Assembly: GCF_947499295.1 (NCBI RefSeq)
Contig: NZ_CANMNP010000017.1
Coordinates: 1-64,000 of the forward strand
Origin: an uncultured Roseibium sp.
GTDB lineage: Bacteria > Pseudomonadota > Alphaproteobacteria > Rhizobiales > Stappiaceae
Length of the DNA: 64,000 bases
Reading direction: 5' to 3'
This document shows positions 27,241 to 35,792 of this stretch, piece by piece; position 1 is the first letter of the stretch; the number at the start of each line of letters is the position of its first letter. The notes beneath the pieces are model-generated. The model saw nothing but the letters and a program-made list of their open reading frames with translations. It did no database searches and was not told the origin of the DNA. Made by a program: the position numbers and the translations under genes.

Positions 27241-27813
27241 GATCAAAATCCTGCACTTCCAGACGAAAAAGGTCACTGTATCTTACACCATCGTTCGTGA
27301 TTGACCGAGAGACAGTTCCAGTGTTTCCACGCCTTGGAGGCCTCTGAAGCAACAAAGAGTTTTGCACTGAGCGCAACAGTTTTCCCTTCATTTCTCGATC
27401 TTGATGAAACCCTGCAAACGCAACGCTTGTTCAGGATGACAGATGCGCGGTCTGAAAAAGGGAACGTGGCGGCTGATTTGAGCCGGATCGTCGGCCTGTT
27501 CGCAAACAGAGCTCAACTTCGAGGGACAATCTTCTTTAAGGTTTAATATTTCATACTTGAAATTTATTTTCTGTCTGACTAGGCTTCAATTGCGTGTCAG
27601 GCAAGGTTTGCGATCAGATGAACCCGGACATGTGGGCTCAAATGCTTCGCGAAAACAGAAAATCGCGTGCAATATGTGGAACATACGGTCCGAAAGGTGC
27701 TTTATTACGACGCTATCGGCCTTGCGAAAAAACACCAGTCTGTTTGAGTAAAGGGCGACAACAACAATAGCCCATCCAGAAATCGGGAACACTGGAACCA
27801 ACAGGAGAGACAG
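27241..27813. other. Intergenic region, 573 bases
   Basis: This divergent region holds the promoters of the orphan binding protein (left) and the amino-acid-type ABC operon (right). Two short plus-strand frames (27301-27546 and 27557-27751) lack ribosome sites and protein-like composition. An imperfect AT-rich dyad ATTTCA-TACT-TGAAAT lies at 27548-27563. A short stretch at 27667-27747 reads like a MerR helix-turn-helix fragment and may be a relic. Confidence 0.5.
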
Positions 27814-28950
27814 ATGAAATTCTTTAGCCTTGCAGCGAGTGCCGCGCTGGCACTCGGTGTGGTGTCTGCGAATGCCGAACCTTTAAAAGTCGGCATGATC
27901 ACCACGCTTTCAGGAGGAGGCGCAGGTCTTGGCATTGATGTGCGCGATGGTTTCATGCTGGCGGTCAAACAGGCCGGCAACGAGAATATCGAAGTCATCA
28001 TTGAAGACGACCAGCGCAAACCGGATATCGCCGTACAGCTTGCTGACAAGCTTGTTCAGTCGGAAAAGGTCGACGTGTTGACCGGGATTATCTGGTCGAA
28101 CCTTGCGATGGCGGTGGTGCCTGCGGTCACCGCACAAGGAAAATTCTACTTGTCGCCCAATGCGGGTCCATCCGCGCTTGCCGGCAAGGGCTGCCATCCG
28201 AACTATTTCAATGTGGCCTGGCAGAACGACAACCTGCACGAAGCTGCCGGCGCGTATGCCAAGGAAACCGGCTACAAGAAGAGCTTCATTCTTGCGCCGA
28301 ACTATCCGGCGGGCAAGGACGCCTTGACCGGTTACAAGCGTTTTTACGATGGTGAGCTTGCCGGCGAGATCTACACCAAGCTTGGCCAGACCGACTATGC
28401 AGCAGAACTTGCGCAGATCCGCGCTTCTGATGCGGACAGTGTCTTTTTCTTCCTGCCTGGTGGAATGGGCATTTCCTTCCTCAAACAATATGCCGACAGC
28501 GGCGTCGACCTGCCGGTCGTCGGGCCGGCCTTCTCGTTTGATCAGGGTATTCTTCAAGCCGTTGGCGATGCTGCACTGGGTGTGAAGAACACCAGCCAAT
28601 GGAACAAGGACATCGACAACGAAACCAACAAGGCTTTTGTTGAGAGCTTCCAGGCCGAATATGGCAGGTTGCCGTCGCTCTACGCTTCCCAGGGTTTCGA
28701 TACGGCAAATCTGCTTTTGTCCGCAATGGGTTCAGCAGACGTAAACGATGCGGATGCCTTCCGTGCTGCGCTTTTAGCAGCCGACTTCAGCTCGACCCGG
28801 GGCGACTTCGAGTTCGGACCGAACCATCATCCCGTGCAGGATATTTTTGTCCGCGAAGTGATCAAGGAAGGTGATGTCTACACCAACAAGATCATTGCCA
28901 CTGCCATGACTGACCGTGCCGATGCTTATGCGGCCGAGTGTAAGATGTAA
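27814..28950 (+). CDS. ABC transporter substrate-binding protein (branched-chain amino acid type)
   Basis: A 378-residue Leu/Ile/Val-binding-type periplasmic protein (Peripla_BP_6 fold). It has a short classical signal peptide (MKFFSLAASAALALGVVSANA). The mature N-terminus LKVGMITTLSGGGAGLGIDVRDGFMLAV is characteristic, as is QLADKLVQSEKVDVLTGIIWSN. It heads a five-gene importer operon and is followed by a GC-rich hairpin. Many members of this class bind aromatic acids, amides or urea rather than branched-chain amino acids, and no catabolic genes are adjacent, so the ligand is open. An AGGAGAGAC ribosome site precedes the ATG. Confidence 0.92.
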   Translation: MKFFSLAASAALALGVVSANAEPLKVGMITTLSGGGAGLGIDVRDGFMLAVKQAGNENIEVIIEDDQRKPDIAVQLADKLVQSEKVDVLTGIIWSNLAMAVVPAVTAQGKFYLSPNAGPSALAGKGCHPNYFNVAWQNDNLHEAAGAYAKETGYKKSFILAPNYPAGKDALTGYKRFYDGELAGEIYTKLGQTDYAAELAQIRASDADSVFFFLPGGMGISFLKQYADSGVDLPVVGPAFSFDQGILQAVGDAALGVKNTSQWNKDIDNETNKAFVESFQAEYGRLPSLYASQGFDTANLLLSAMGSADVNDADAFRAALLAADFSSTRGDFEFGPNHHPVQDIFVREVIKEGDVYTNKIIATAMTDRADAYAAECKM

Positions 28951-28964
28951 CCGAATTCAACTCT

Positions 28965-28989
28965 GGCCGGCGCGCGGATTGCGCCGGCC
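28965..28989 (+). other. Hairpin between binding-protein and permease genes
   Basis: GGCCGGCGC (28965-28973) pairs perfectly with GCGCCGGCC (28981-28989) around a 7-base loop, 14 bases after the binding-protein stop. There is no T-run after it, so partial attenuation or mRNA 3'-end protection is more likely than full termination. Confidence 0.6.
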
Positions 28990-29006
28990 GTTCTATCGGG
29001 ATTTTC

Positions 29007-29927
29007 ATGTCACTGTTATTGCTCATAGAGCAGGTTCTGAACGGCCTGCAGTTCGGTGTCATGCTGTTTTTAATGGCTGCCGGTCTGACACTGATTTTCG
29101 GTGTGATGGGGCTTATCAACCTTGCGCATGGTTCGCTTTACATGATCGGCGCTTTTTGCGCGGCAGCTGTTGCGGGAGCCACCGGTTCCTTCGTGCTGGC
29201 GCTGGTGGCGGCACTCGCCGGAGCGGCCATCGCGGGAGCACTGGTCGAGATTCTGGTCATTCGGCGGCTTTACGGAAAAGACCATCTGGACCAGGTGCTG
29301 GCCACTTTTGCCTTGATCCTGATTTTTTCAGAAGGGACGCGGTGGCTGTTCGGTTCCTTTCCGCTGTTTCTTGATGTTCCAGATGCCTTGTCCGGCCCGG
29401 TCACACTGCCGGGGGGTATCGAATACCCTTTTTATCGACTGACGCTGATTGCTGTCGGGTTGATGGTTGCGCTTGGGCTGTTTTTGCTGATTTCGCGAAC
29501 GCGCATCGGCATTCAGATCCGTGCGGGCGAAAATGACCGCGAAATGATTGCTGCGCTCGGCGTCGATATTGGCCGCCTCTACACAATCGTTTTTGCCCTT
29601 GGTGCGGCGCTGGCCGGACTGGCGGGTGCGCTTGTGGGAGCCATTCAGTCCGTCCAGGTGGGCATGGGCGAACCGGTGCTGATCCTGGCATTCGTCGTTA
29701 TCGTGATCGGCGGGATCGGGTCCATCAAAGGTGCTCTCGTTGGGGCGCTTCTTGTTGGGCTCACCAATACGCTCGGCGGAATTTTTCTGCCCGAAGTGAT
29801 GAAACTGTTCATGGAACCGGCGGTCGCCACATCCGTCGGTGCCTCGCTGGCTTCCATGGCGATCTACATCCTGATGGCTGCCGTCCTGATCCTGAAACCG
29901 ACGGGTCTTTTCGGAGCGCGCGTATGA
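29007..29927 (+). CDS. Branched-chain amino acid-type ABC permease, LivH family
   Basis: A 306-residue inner-membrane permease with about eight hydrophobic segments. Family signatures are LNGLQFGVMLFLMAAGLTLIFG at the start, GLINLAHGSLYMIGAF, RIGIQIRAGENDREMIAALGVD, and the late VVIVIGGIGSIKGALVGALLVG. It overlaps the LivM-type gene by four bases. Together the two permeases form the translocation pore for the solute bound by the upstream protein. Confidence 0.93.
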   Translation: MSLLLLIEQVLNGLQFGVMLFLMAAGLTLIFGVMGLINLAHGSLYMIGAFCAAAVAGATGSFVLALVAALAGAAIAGALVEILVIRRLYGKDHLDQVLATFALILIFSEGTRWLFGSFPLFLDVPDALSGPVTLPGGIEYPFYRLTLIAVGLMVALGLFLLISRTRIGIQIRAGENDREMIAALGVDIGRLYTIVFALGAALAGLAGALVGAIQSVQVGMGEPVLILAFVVIVIGGIGSIKGALVGALLVGLTNTLGGIFLPEVMKLFMEPAVATSVGASLASMAIYILMAAVLILKPTGLFGARV

Positions 29928-30907
29928 CCCGGGAAAACGGTTTAAATATGCTGATCGTCGCCGGCCTTGTGCTGGTGCCGCTTTGGGCTTTTTTCGCGGA
30001 CGAGCCCTTTACCATCACGCTGGCGACGCGCGCGGTTATTCTGGCTATGGCAGCAGTCGGACTTAATATTGCACTTGGTCTCGGCGGGTTGATCAGTCTC
30101 GGGCATGCAGTGTTCTTCGGCCTTGGCGGCTATGCCATGGGAATCTTGGCGTATCACGCCCAGACCTACACACCATTTGTCGAATGGCCATTCGTGATCG
30201 AGGGCACCAAGTCCATGCCGATCATCTGGCTTGTGGCTGTGGTGATGTCATCTCTTGCGGCCTTTGTGATCGGCCTGCTGTCACTCAGGACATCCGGGGC
30301 CTATTTCATCATGATCACCCTGGCTTTCGGGCAGATGTTCTTTTTCTTCTCGATCAGCTGGAGCGCTTATGGCGGGGAAGATGGCGTCTCGATCTATCTT
30401 CGAAACGGTTTCCCCGGCCTCAACACGTTGGCACCTATTCAGTTCTACGGACTTTGTTTCGGTCTTTTGATGCTGGTGCTTTTGTTCGCGTCGCTCCTCG
30501 CACGCTCACCTTTCGGCCTTGCCTTGAACGCTGCGCGTCAGTCCGAACAGCGCGTTCAGGCTGTCGGGATGATGCCGTTTCGACTGCGCCTTGCAGCTTT
30601 CGTTATCTCAGGTGCCATTACCGGGCTTGCGGGCGCGCTTTTTGCAGATCTGAACCGGTTCGTCAGCCCGGCCATGTTCTCCTGGCAGATGTCCGGCGAG
30701 ATCATGATCCTGGTAATCCTTGGCGGCGTCGGCAGGCTATATGGTCCGGTCGTCGGCGCTATCGTCTATGTGATGCTTGAGCATGTACTGGGGGACCTGT
30801 CGGATTATTGGCATATCTACCTGGGTGTCCTGCTTCTGCTTGTGGTGCTTTTCGTCAAGGGCGGGATCATCGGGGCCGTCAGTGGCCGGAGGACTGCTCA
30901 TGGATGA
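29924..30907 (+). CDS. Branched-chain amino acid-type ABC permease, LivM family
   Basis: A 327-residue permease with about nine hydrophobic segments. It shows the LivM patterns GLNIALGLGGLISLGHAVFFGLGGYAMG, LRTSGAYFIMITLAFGQMF and GGVGRLYGPVVGAI. It starts in an ATGA overlap with the LivH-type gene and overlaps the first ATPase gene by eight bases. It is the second pore subunit. Confidence 0.93.
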   Translation: MTRENGLNMLIVAGLVLVPLWAFFADEPFTITLATRAVILAMAAVGLNIALGLGGLISLGHAVFFGLGGYAMGILAYHAQTYTPFVEWPFVIEGTKSMPIIWLVAVVMSSLAAFVIGLLSLRTSGAYFIMITLAFGQMFFFFSISWSAYGGEDGVSIYLRNGFPGLNTLAPIQFYGLCFGLLMLVLLFASLLARSPFGLALNAARQSEQRVQAVGMMPFRLRLAAFVISGAITGLAGALFADLNRFVSPAMFSWQMSGEIMILVILGGVGRLYGPVVGAIVYVMLEHVLGDLSDYWHIYLGVLLLLVVLFVKGGIIGAVSGRRTAHG

Positions 30908-31649
30908 TGTGGTTCTGGAAACCAGGGGGCTATGCAAAAACTACGGGGCTCTGGAGGTCAGCAAGAACATCTCTCTGACGCTGCGAAAAGGTGAAGTTCA
31001 CGCCGTGATCGGGCCGAACGGTGCCGGCAAATCCACGCTCATTCATCAGATCTGCGGAACGGTGCGACCGGACTTCGGCAGCATTTATCTTCTGGACGAG
31101 GACGTTACCCAAAAGCCTGTCGACGCACGGTCAAAGGCGGGCCTTGCACGTACCTTTCAGGTTTCGGCATTGGCGATGGAAGACACGGTTCTGGAAAATG
31201 TCGTTCTTGGATGTGTCGGTGCGAGCGGCAAGGCCTTCCGGCTGTTCCAGCCGGTGCTGACGGACAGGGACCTGCTGGAAACGGCTCATATAGCACTGGA
31301 GCGGGTCGGTCTTGAGGATGTGGCTGAAAAGCGTACGGCTGATCTCAGTCATGGTCAGCGCAGGCAACTTGAGGTCGCCATCGCGCTGACACTTGCGCCC
31401 AAGGCCTTTGTGATGGACGAGCCCATGGCAGGTCTGGGTGCGGAAGGGTCGAAACGCATGACCGGTTTTCTCGACACCCTGCGCGCTGAAGCTCCTATCC
31501 TGCTCGTTGAGCATGACATGGACGCTGTCTTTGCGCTGGCCGATCGCATCAGTGTTCTGGTCTATGGCAGCATCATTGCCAGCGGTACGGTTGAAGAAAT
31601 TCGGTCCGATCCTGGTGTCCGTGAAGCCTATTTGGGGGACGAGGCATGA
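30900..31649 (+). CDS. ABC ATP-binding protein, LivG family
   Basis: A 249-residue ATPase. The start is placed at the ATG at 30900 (MDDVVLETRGLCKNYG), since the longer frame would run far into the permease gene. Walker A is GPNGAGKST, the signature is LSHGQRRQLEVA, and Walker B is FVMDEPMAGLG, with the H-loop histidine in VEHDMDAV. LSHGQ in place of LSGGQ is normal for LivG. The C-terminal SGTVEEIRSDPGVREAYLGDEA is the typical LivG end. It overlaps livF by four bases. Confidence 0.93.
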   Translation: MDDVVLETRGLCKNYGALEVSKNISLTLRKGEVHAVIGPNGAGKSTLIHQICGTVRPDFGSIYLLDEDVTQKPVDARSKAGLARTFQVSALAMEDTVLENVVLGCVGASGKAFRLFQPVLTDRDLLETAHIALERVGLEDVAEKRTADLSHGQRRQLEVAIALTLAPKAFVMDEPMAGLGAEGSKRMTGFLDTLRAEAPILLVEHDMDAVFALADRISVLVYGSIIASGTVEEIRSDPGVREAYLGDEA

Positions 31650-32335
31650 CATCGGTCCTTTCCCTTGAACAGATAGAAGCCTCCTATGGCCCTATCCAGG
31701 CCCTGTTTGGTGTCTCGCTTGATGTGAGCGAAGGTGAAGCTGTGGCGCTCATGGGGCGAAACGGCATGGGCAAGTCCACTACGGTGAAGACAATCTGTGG
31801 CATGTTGCCGGCGCAGGGTGATATCCGGTTTGCCGGAAACCGCATCAACGGGCTGCCCAGTCACAAGATTGCGCGGCTGGGTGTCGGGCTTGTTCCAGAA
31901 GGTCGGAGATGTTTTTCCGGACTGAGCGTTGAGGAAAACCTTGTTGCAGCCAGCCGCAAAGGCGAATGGGACTTTGCCAAGGTGACCGATCTGTTTCCGA
32001 GGTTGGCTGAACGTCGCCGGCAACAGGCAGCGTCTCTTTCGGGAGGTGAGCAACAGATGCTTGCCATCGGCCGGGCACTGATGACCAACCCGAGACTGCT
32101 TGTGCTTGACGAGGCAACGGAAGGCCTTGCCCCGGTCGTCCGTCAGGAAATCTGGACGGCGATCGAAGCCCTCAAGAATCGAACGGGTGTCTCGATCCTG
32201 ATCATCGACAAGTCGCTCAAGGAGCTGGCAAGGATTGCGGACCGGGCGGTGATAGTGGAGCGTGGCAAAGATGTCTGGTCAGGTGCTTTTGACGCACTTG
32301 ATCGGGAAGTTGCAGACAGGCACCTGGGCGTTTGA
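31646..32335 (+). CDS. ABC ATP-binding protein, LivF family
   Basis: A 229-residue ATPase pairing with the LivG-type subunit. Walker A is GRNGMGKST, the signature LSGGEQQML, and Walker B LLVLDEATEGL. The H-loop position reads IIDKSLKEL, with lysine where many LivF proteins have a histidine or asparagine, which may make one site of the heterodimer less active. It is the last gene of the operon and converges on the reductase gene, 37 bases away. Confidence 0.92.
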   Translation: MTSVLSLEQIEASYGPIQALFGVSLDVSEGEAVALMGRNGMGKSTTVKTICGMLPAQGDIRFAGNRINGLPSHKIARLGVGLVPEGRRCFSGLSVEENLVAASRKGEWDFAKVTDLFPRLAERRRQQAASLSGGEQQMLAIGRALMTNPRLLVLDEATEGLAPVVRQEIWTAIEALKNRTGVSILIIDKSLKELARIADRAVIVERGKDVWSGAFDALDREVADRHLGV

Positions 32336-32372
32336 CCACGGCCCGTGGAACTGCAATTTGCCATTGGATGCA

Positions 32373-33485
32373 CTATTTCTTGAACGCACCTGCGTCGATC
32401 ATCTGCTGGAACATGTCTTCCATGGACGCGCGCATGGGGCGATAGGTAACACCAAGTGCCGATTTGCTCTTCGAGTTGTCCGCCCGCCATTTGACGTTGA
32501 CATTGTTGGCGATGAACTTCCTCGAGATGTCATTGATAACCGGACCAATCAGCCAGACCATCCATTTCGGCAATGAGTTGCGCGGGACAGGGTAGCTGTT
32601 GCCAAATTTCGGGATCAGCGCCTTACCGAGTTCAAGAATGTTGGTGTTGTGACCCGAGATGATATGACGGCCCTCTGCGTCTGATCGAAACCCGGCTGCG
32701 ACATGTGCTTTGGCGAGGTCGCGGACGTCAACGACGCCGATCCCGAGTTTTGGTGCACCCGGTTTCATCGTCCCATCGCCCATTTGACGGACGATGTTGA
32801 AACTTTCAGACGTCGGCTTCTTGGCAAGGGACGGGCCGATGACGAGTGACGGATTGACGGCAACCAGTTTGTACCGGTCTTGCGCTTGCGCGAGCTTCCA
32901 GGCTTCCCTTTCAGCAAGTGTCTTGGAATAGCTGTAAGGCTGATGAGACAACGAAGCTGTGGTGTTCCATATCGCTTCGGTCAAAACACCGCCCGGGGCT
33001 TTTTCGCAGTCGATGGCGTCCGTGTAGATGGCCGCGCAGGAACTGGTAACCACGACACGGCTCACGCTTGGTGTTTCGTGCGCGGTCCTAAGGACATTTT
33101 GCGTTCCTTTGACTGCCGGGTCGATGAGCTCTTTTTGTGGGTTCCTGACAGACACCGTGAAAGGCGATGCGGTGTGAAACACCACTGAGCATCCTTCCAT
33201 GGCCCGCTGATAGGACCCTTGGCTCAGCAAGTCTGTCCCGAAGAACCTGATCCGTCCGGGAGAATTCGCTGCGAGTGCCGTCAGGTGTGCAAGCTTTTCG
33301 GCATCATCTGGATCCCGGACGGCGGCATGCACCGTTACGCCGGCTTCAAGCAGCTCCTTCACGAGCCAGCCGGCGACATAGCCGGACGCGCCGGTCACCA
33401 GGACGGGGGTGTCGGTTGGTATGTGTGTCAAGATATCGCCTCGGGTCCTGTCGCGGCTGGGTTTGGAAGGTCTTTTTTTGCGCAA
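32373..33485 (-). CDS. NAD(P)-dependent epimerase/dehydratase (dihydroflavonol reductase-like)
   Basis: A 370-residue extended short-chain dehydrogenase. The Rossmann motif is TGASGYVAGWLVKEL at about residues 32-46, and the catalytic YxxxK is in PYSYSKTLAEREAW. The remainder resembles dihydroflavonol-4-reductase/3-beta-HSD-type reductases acting on carbonyl compounds. The N-terminal 25 residues (basic, low complexity) precede the domain; a TTG a few codons before the Rossmann start would be an alternative. It is encoded alone, convergent with the ABC operon and divergent from the glycerol operon. Substrate unknown. Confidence 0.85.
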   Translation of the reverse strand: MRKKRPSKPSRDRTRGDILTHIPTDTPVLVTGASGYVAGWLVKELLEAGVTVHAAVRDPDDAEKLAHLTALAANSPGRIRFFGTDLLSQGSYQRAMEGCSVVFHTASPFTVSVRNPQKELIDPAVKGTQNVLRTAHETPSVSRVVVTSSCAAIYTDAIDCEKAPGGVLTEAIWNTTASLSHQPYSYSKTLAEREAWKLAQAQDRYKLVAVNPSLVIGPSLAKKPTSESFNIVRQMGDGTMKPGAPKLGIGVVDVRDLAKAHVAAGFRSDAEGRHIISGHNTNILELGKALIPKFGNSYPVPRNSLPKWMVWLIGPVINDISRKFIANNVNVKWRADNSKSKSALGVTYRPMRASMEDMFQQMIDAGAFKK

Positions 33486-33925
33486 CTCCTAAAACAGAAG
33501 ATAGGTGGTGCGGTATCGGGAGCAAACCATGCGATGCAAATCGGTGGCTGATTGTTCCGATACTATCGACCGTGCATCCATAAAGCAGCACAAGAGTTTT
33601 CAAATTTTTTCGTTTGCACTGCAAAATGAGCGTAATTTGAAGGTGCTTGTGTATTCAAATGAAAGAACCGAAACCTTGTTTTTGACTCCATTTACCGACA
33701 AATTTGTGCCACACTGCATGTCGCTCTCGCGGTAAAATGAGATGGATCCGGGCATGCTCTTGTTCGGAATGAGCTTAAAAAAGATATATATTTCAGTATC
33801 TTGTATCGATCTCTAGATCCCATGAAAATCTACTAAAAAATTAGTTTGACAACGTGGCGACGGTGTGTCCAAGTATGTCCAGCCGGATAAACACGGCGAA
33901 AATTTTCTCATGGGAGGAGATCAAG
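33486..33925. other. Divergent promoter region before the glycerol operon
   Basis: A 440-base A+T-rich region without a gene, between the reductase (leftward) and glpV (rightward). A TTGACA at 33846-33851 could be the -35 element for glpV, with a poor AAGTAT 19 bases on. GGGAGGAGA precedes the glpV ATG. No clear GlpR operator could be named. Confidence 0.5.
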
Positions 33926-35665
33926 ATGCGTAAGTATCTACTCTCCGCAGTCGCAGCAGGTGCTGTGCTTGCGGGAGCAGGGTCCGCTTTTGCCGATGAA
34001 GCAGCGGCCAAAAAGTGGATCGACCAGGAATTCCAGCCTTCAGTTCTGTCGAAAGACGAGCAACTTGCAGAGATGCAGTGGTTCATCAAAGCGGCCGAGC
34101 CTTTCAACGGCATGGAAATCAATGTTCTGTCTGAAGGTATTCCGACACACTCTTACGAGTCGGAAGTTCTGACAAAGGCCTTTGAAGAAATCACCGGCAT
34201 CAAGGTGAACCATCAGATCCTCGGCGAGGGTGAAGTGGTCCAGGCTGTTCAGACCCAAATGCAGACGGGCCGGAACCTCTATGACGCTTATGTCAACGAT
34301 TCCGATCTGATCGGCACTCATTCACGCCTTCAGTTGGCGTACAACCTGACGGATTGGATGAACGGCTCAGCCAAGGATGTCACCAACCCGGGGCTTGACC
34401 TGGATGACTTCATGGGCACCCAGTTCACCACGGGCCCGGATGGCGACCTCTACCAGCTGCCCGACCAGCAGTTCGCGAACCTTTACTGGTTCCGCAAGGA
34501 CTGGTTTGACCGTGAAGACCTGCAGAAGGCCTTCAAGGAAAAGTACGGCTATGATCTCGGCGTACCAGTCAACTGGTCTGCCTATGAGGACATTGCGGAG
34601 TTCTTCTCCAAAGACGTCAAGGAAGTCGACGGCGTTCAGATCTATGGTCACATGGACTACGGCAAGCGCGCACCCGATCTCGGTTGGCGTATGACCGATG
34701 CCTGGCTTTCCATGGCTGGTGCAGGCGACAAGGGTGAGCCGAACGGTATCCCGGTCGACGAATGGGGCATCCGCATGGAAGAAGGCACATGTAACCCGGT
34801 GGGTGCATCCGTGTCTCGCGGTGGTGCTGCCAACGGTCCGGCTGCTGTCTATGCGATCCGCAAGTGGGACGAATGGCTGCGCAACTATGCGCCTCCTGGC
34901 GCTGCCAGCTTCGACTTCTACCAGTCACTGCCGGCCTTGAGCCAGGGCAACGTTGCCCAGCAGATCTTCTGGTACACGGCGTTCACCGCCGACATGGTGA
35001 AGCCGAAGTCCGAAGGCAACAACACCGTTGATGACGAAGGCACGCCGCTGTGGCGCATGGCTCCAAGCCCGCACGGTCCTTATTGGGAAGAAGGCCAGAA
35101 GGTCGGCTACCAGGATGTGGGGTCTTGGACAATCCTGAACTCCACACCGGAAGATCGTGCAAAGGCCGCCTGGCTTTACGCTCAGTTCGTGGTTTCCAAA
35201 ACGGTTGACACCAAGAAGAGCCACGTTGGTCTGACGTTCATCCGCGACAGTACCGTCAACCATGAGTCCTTCACCGAGCGGGCTCCGAAGCTCGGCGGTC
35301 TGGTCGAGTTCTACCGGTCTCCGGATCGCGTGGCCTGGTCTCCGACCGGCGTCAACGTTCCGGACTATCCGAAGCTGGCCCAGATCTGGTGGCAGCAGAT
35401 CGGTGACGTGAACTCCGGTGCCTTTACACCGCAGGAAGCGATGGACCGACTGGCAGAAGAAATGGACATCGTCATGGCCCGCATGCAGCAGGCTGACGAA
35501 CGCGCCAACGTCTACGGTGGTTGCGGTCCGCGTCTCAACGAAGAGTCTGATCCGAACGAGTGGCTGTCCAAGCCGGGTGCTCCGAAGGCCAAGCTCGACA
35601 ACGAGAAGCCGCAGGGCGAAACCGTCAACTATGACGAGCTGGTTGCCCGCTGGTCGCAGAACTAA
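33926..35665 (+). CDS. glpV: Glycerol ABC transporter substrate-binding protein
   Basis: A 579-residue binding protein, unusually long for family 1 but normal for the rhizobial-type glycerol importer. The ATG at 33926 is chosen because GGGAGGAGA precedes it and a typical signal peptide follows (MRKYLLSAVAAGAVLAGAG, cleavage after AFA). The mature protein contains ITGIKVNHQILGEGEVVQAVQTQ and the tryptophan-rich C-terminal half expected for a small-polyol binder. Here the binding-protein gene leads the operon, whereas in Rhizobium it follows the permeases, as I recall. Three hairpins follow the stop codon. Confidence 0.9.
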   Translation: MRKYLLSAVAAGAVLAGAGSAFADEAAAKKWIDQEFQPSVLSKDEQLAEMQWFIKAAEPFNGMEINVLSEGIPTHSYESEVLTKAFEEITGIKVNHQILGEGEVVQAVQTQMQTGRNLYDAYVNDSDLIGTHSRLQLAYNLTDWMNGSAKDVTNPGLDLDDFMGTQFTTGPDGDLYQLPDQQFANLYWFRKDWFDREDLQKAFKEKYGYDLGVPVNWSAYEDIAEFFSKDVKEVDGVQIYGHMDYGKRAPDLGWRMTDAWLSMAGAGDKGEPNGIPVDEWGIRMEEGTCNPVGASVSRGGAANGPAAVYAIRKWDEWLRNYAPPGAASFDFYQSLPALSQGNVAQQIFWYTAFTADMVKPKSEGNNTVDDEGTPLWRMAPSPHGPYWEEGQKVGYQDVGSWTILNSTPEDRAKAAWLYAQFVVSKTVDTKKSHVGLTFIRDSTVNHESFTERAPKLGGLVEFYRSPDRVAWSPTGVNVPDYPKLAQIWWQQIGDVNSGAFTPQEAMDRLAEEMDIVMARMQQADERANVYGGCGPRLNEESDPNEWLSKPGAPKAKLDNEKPQGETVNYDELVARWSQN

Positions 35666-35757
35666 GCCGAGAGCTTAGTCTCTCACCAAGCTGGACCGGG
35701 GCGCGGCCCCGGTCCTTCACCGATCCGATAGCGATGGCAGCGGCAACTGATTGCCGC
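35661..35757 (+). other. Triple hairpin cluster after glpV
   Basis: Three inverted repeats lie in the gap: ACTAAGC/GCTTAGT (35661-35667 with 35673-35679, including the glpV stop), GGACCGGGGC/GCCCCGGTCC (35693-35702 with 35706-35715) and GCGGCAA/TTGCCGC (35740-35746 with 35751-35757). No T-run follows, so attenuation or 3'-end protection of glpV mRNA is the likely role. Confidence 0.6.
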
Positions 35758-35792
35758 AGGTAAGTCCAGTCCGGACGCAGGTGCAATTATTC

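Noticed and set aside
27301..27751. Two plus-strand open frames (81 and 64 codons) in the intergenic region
   Set aside because: Neither has a ribosome site, family motif or normal codon use, and both end in the promoter area of the ABC operon.
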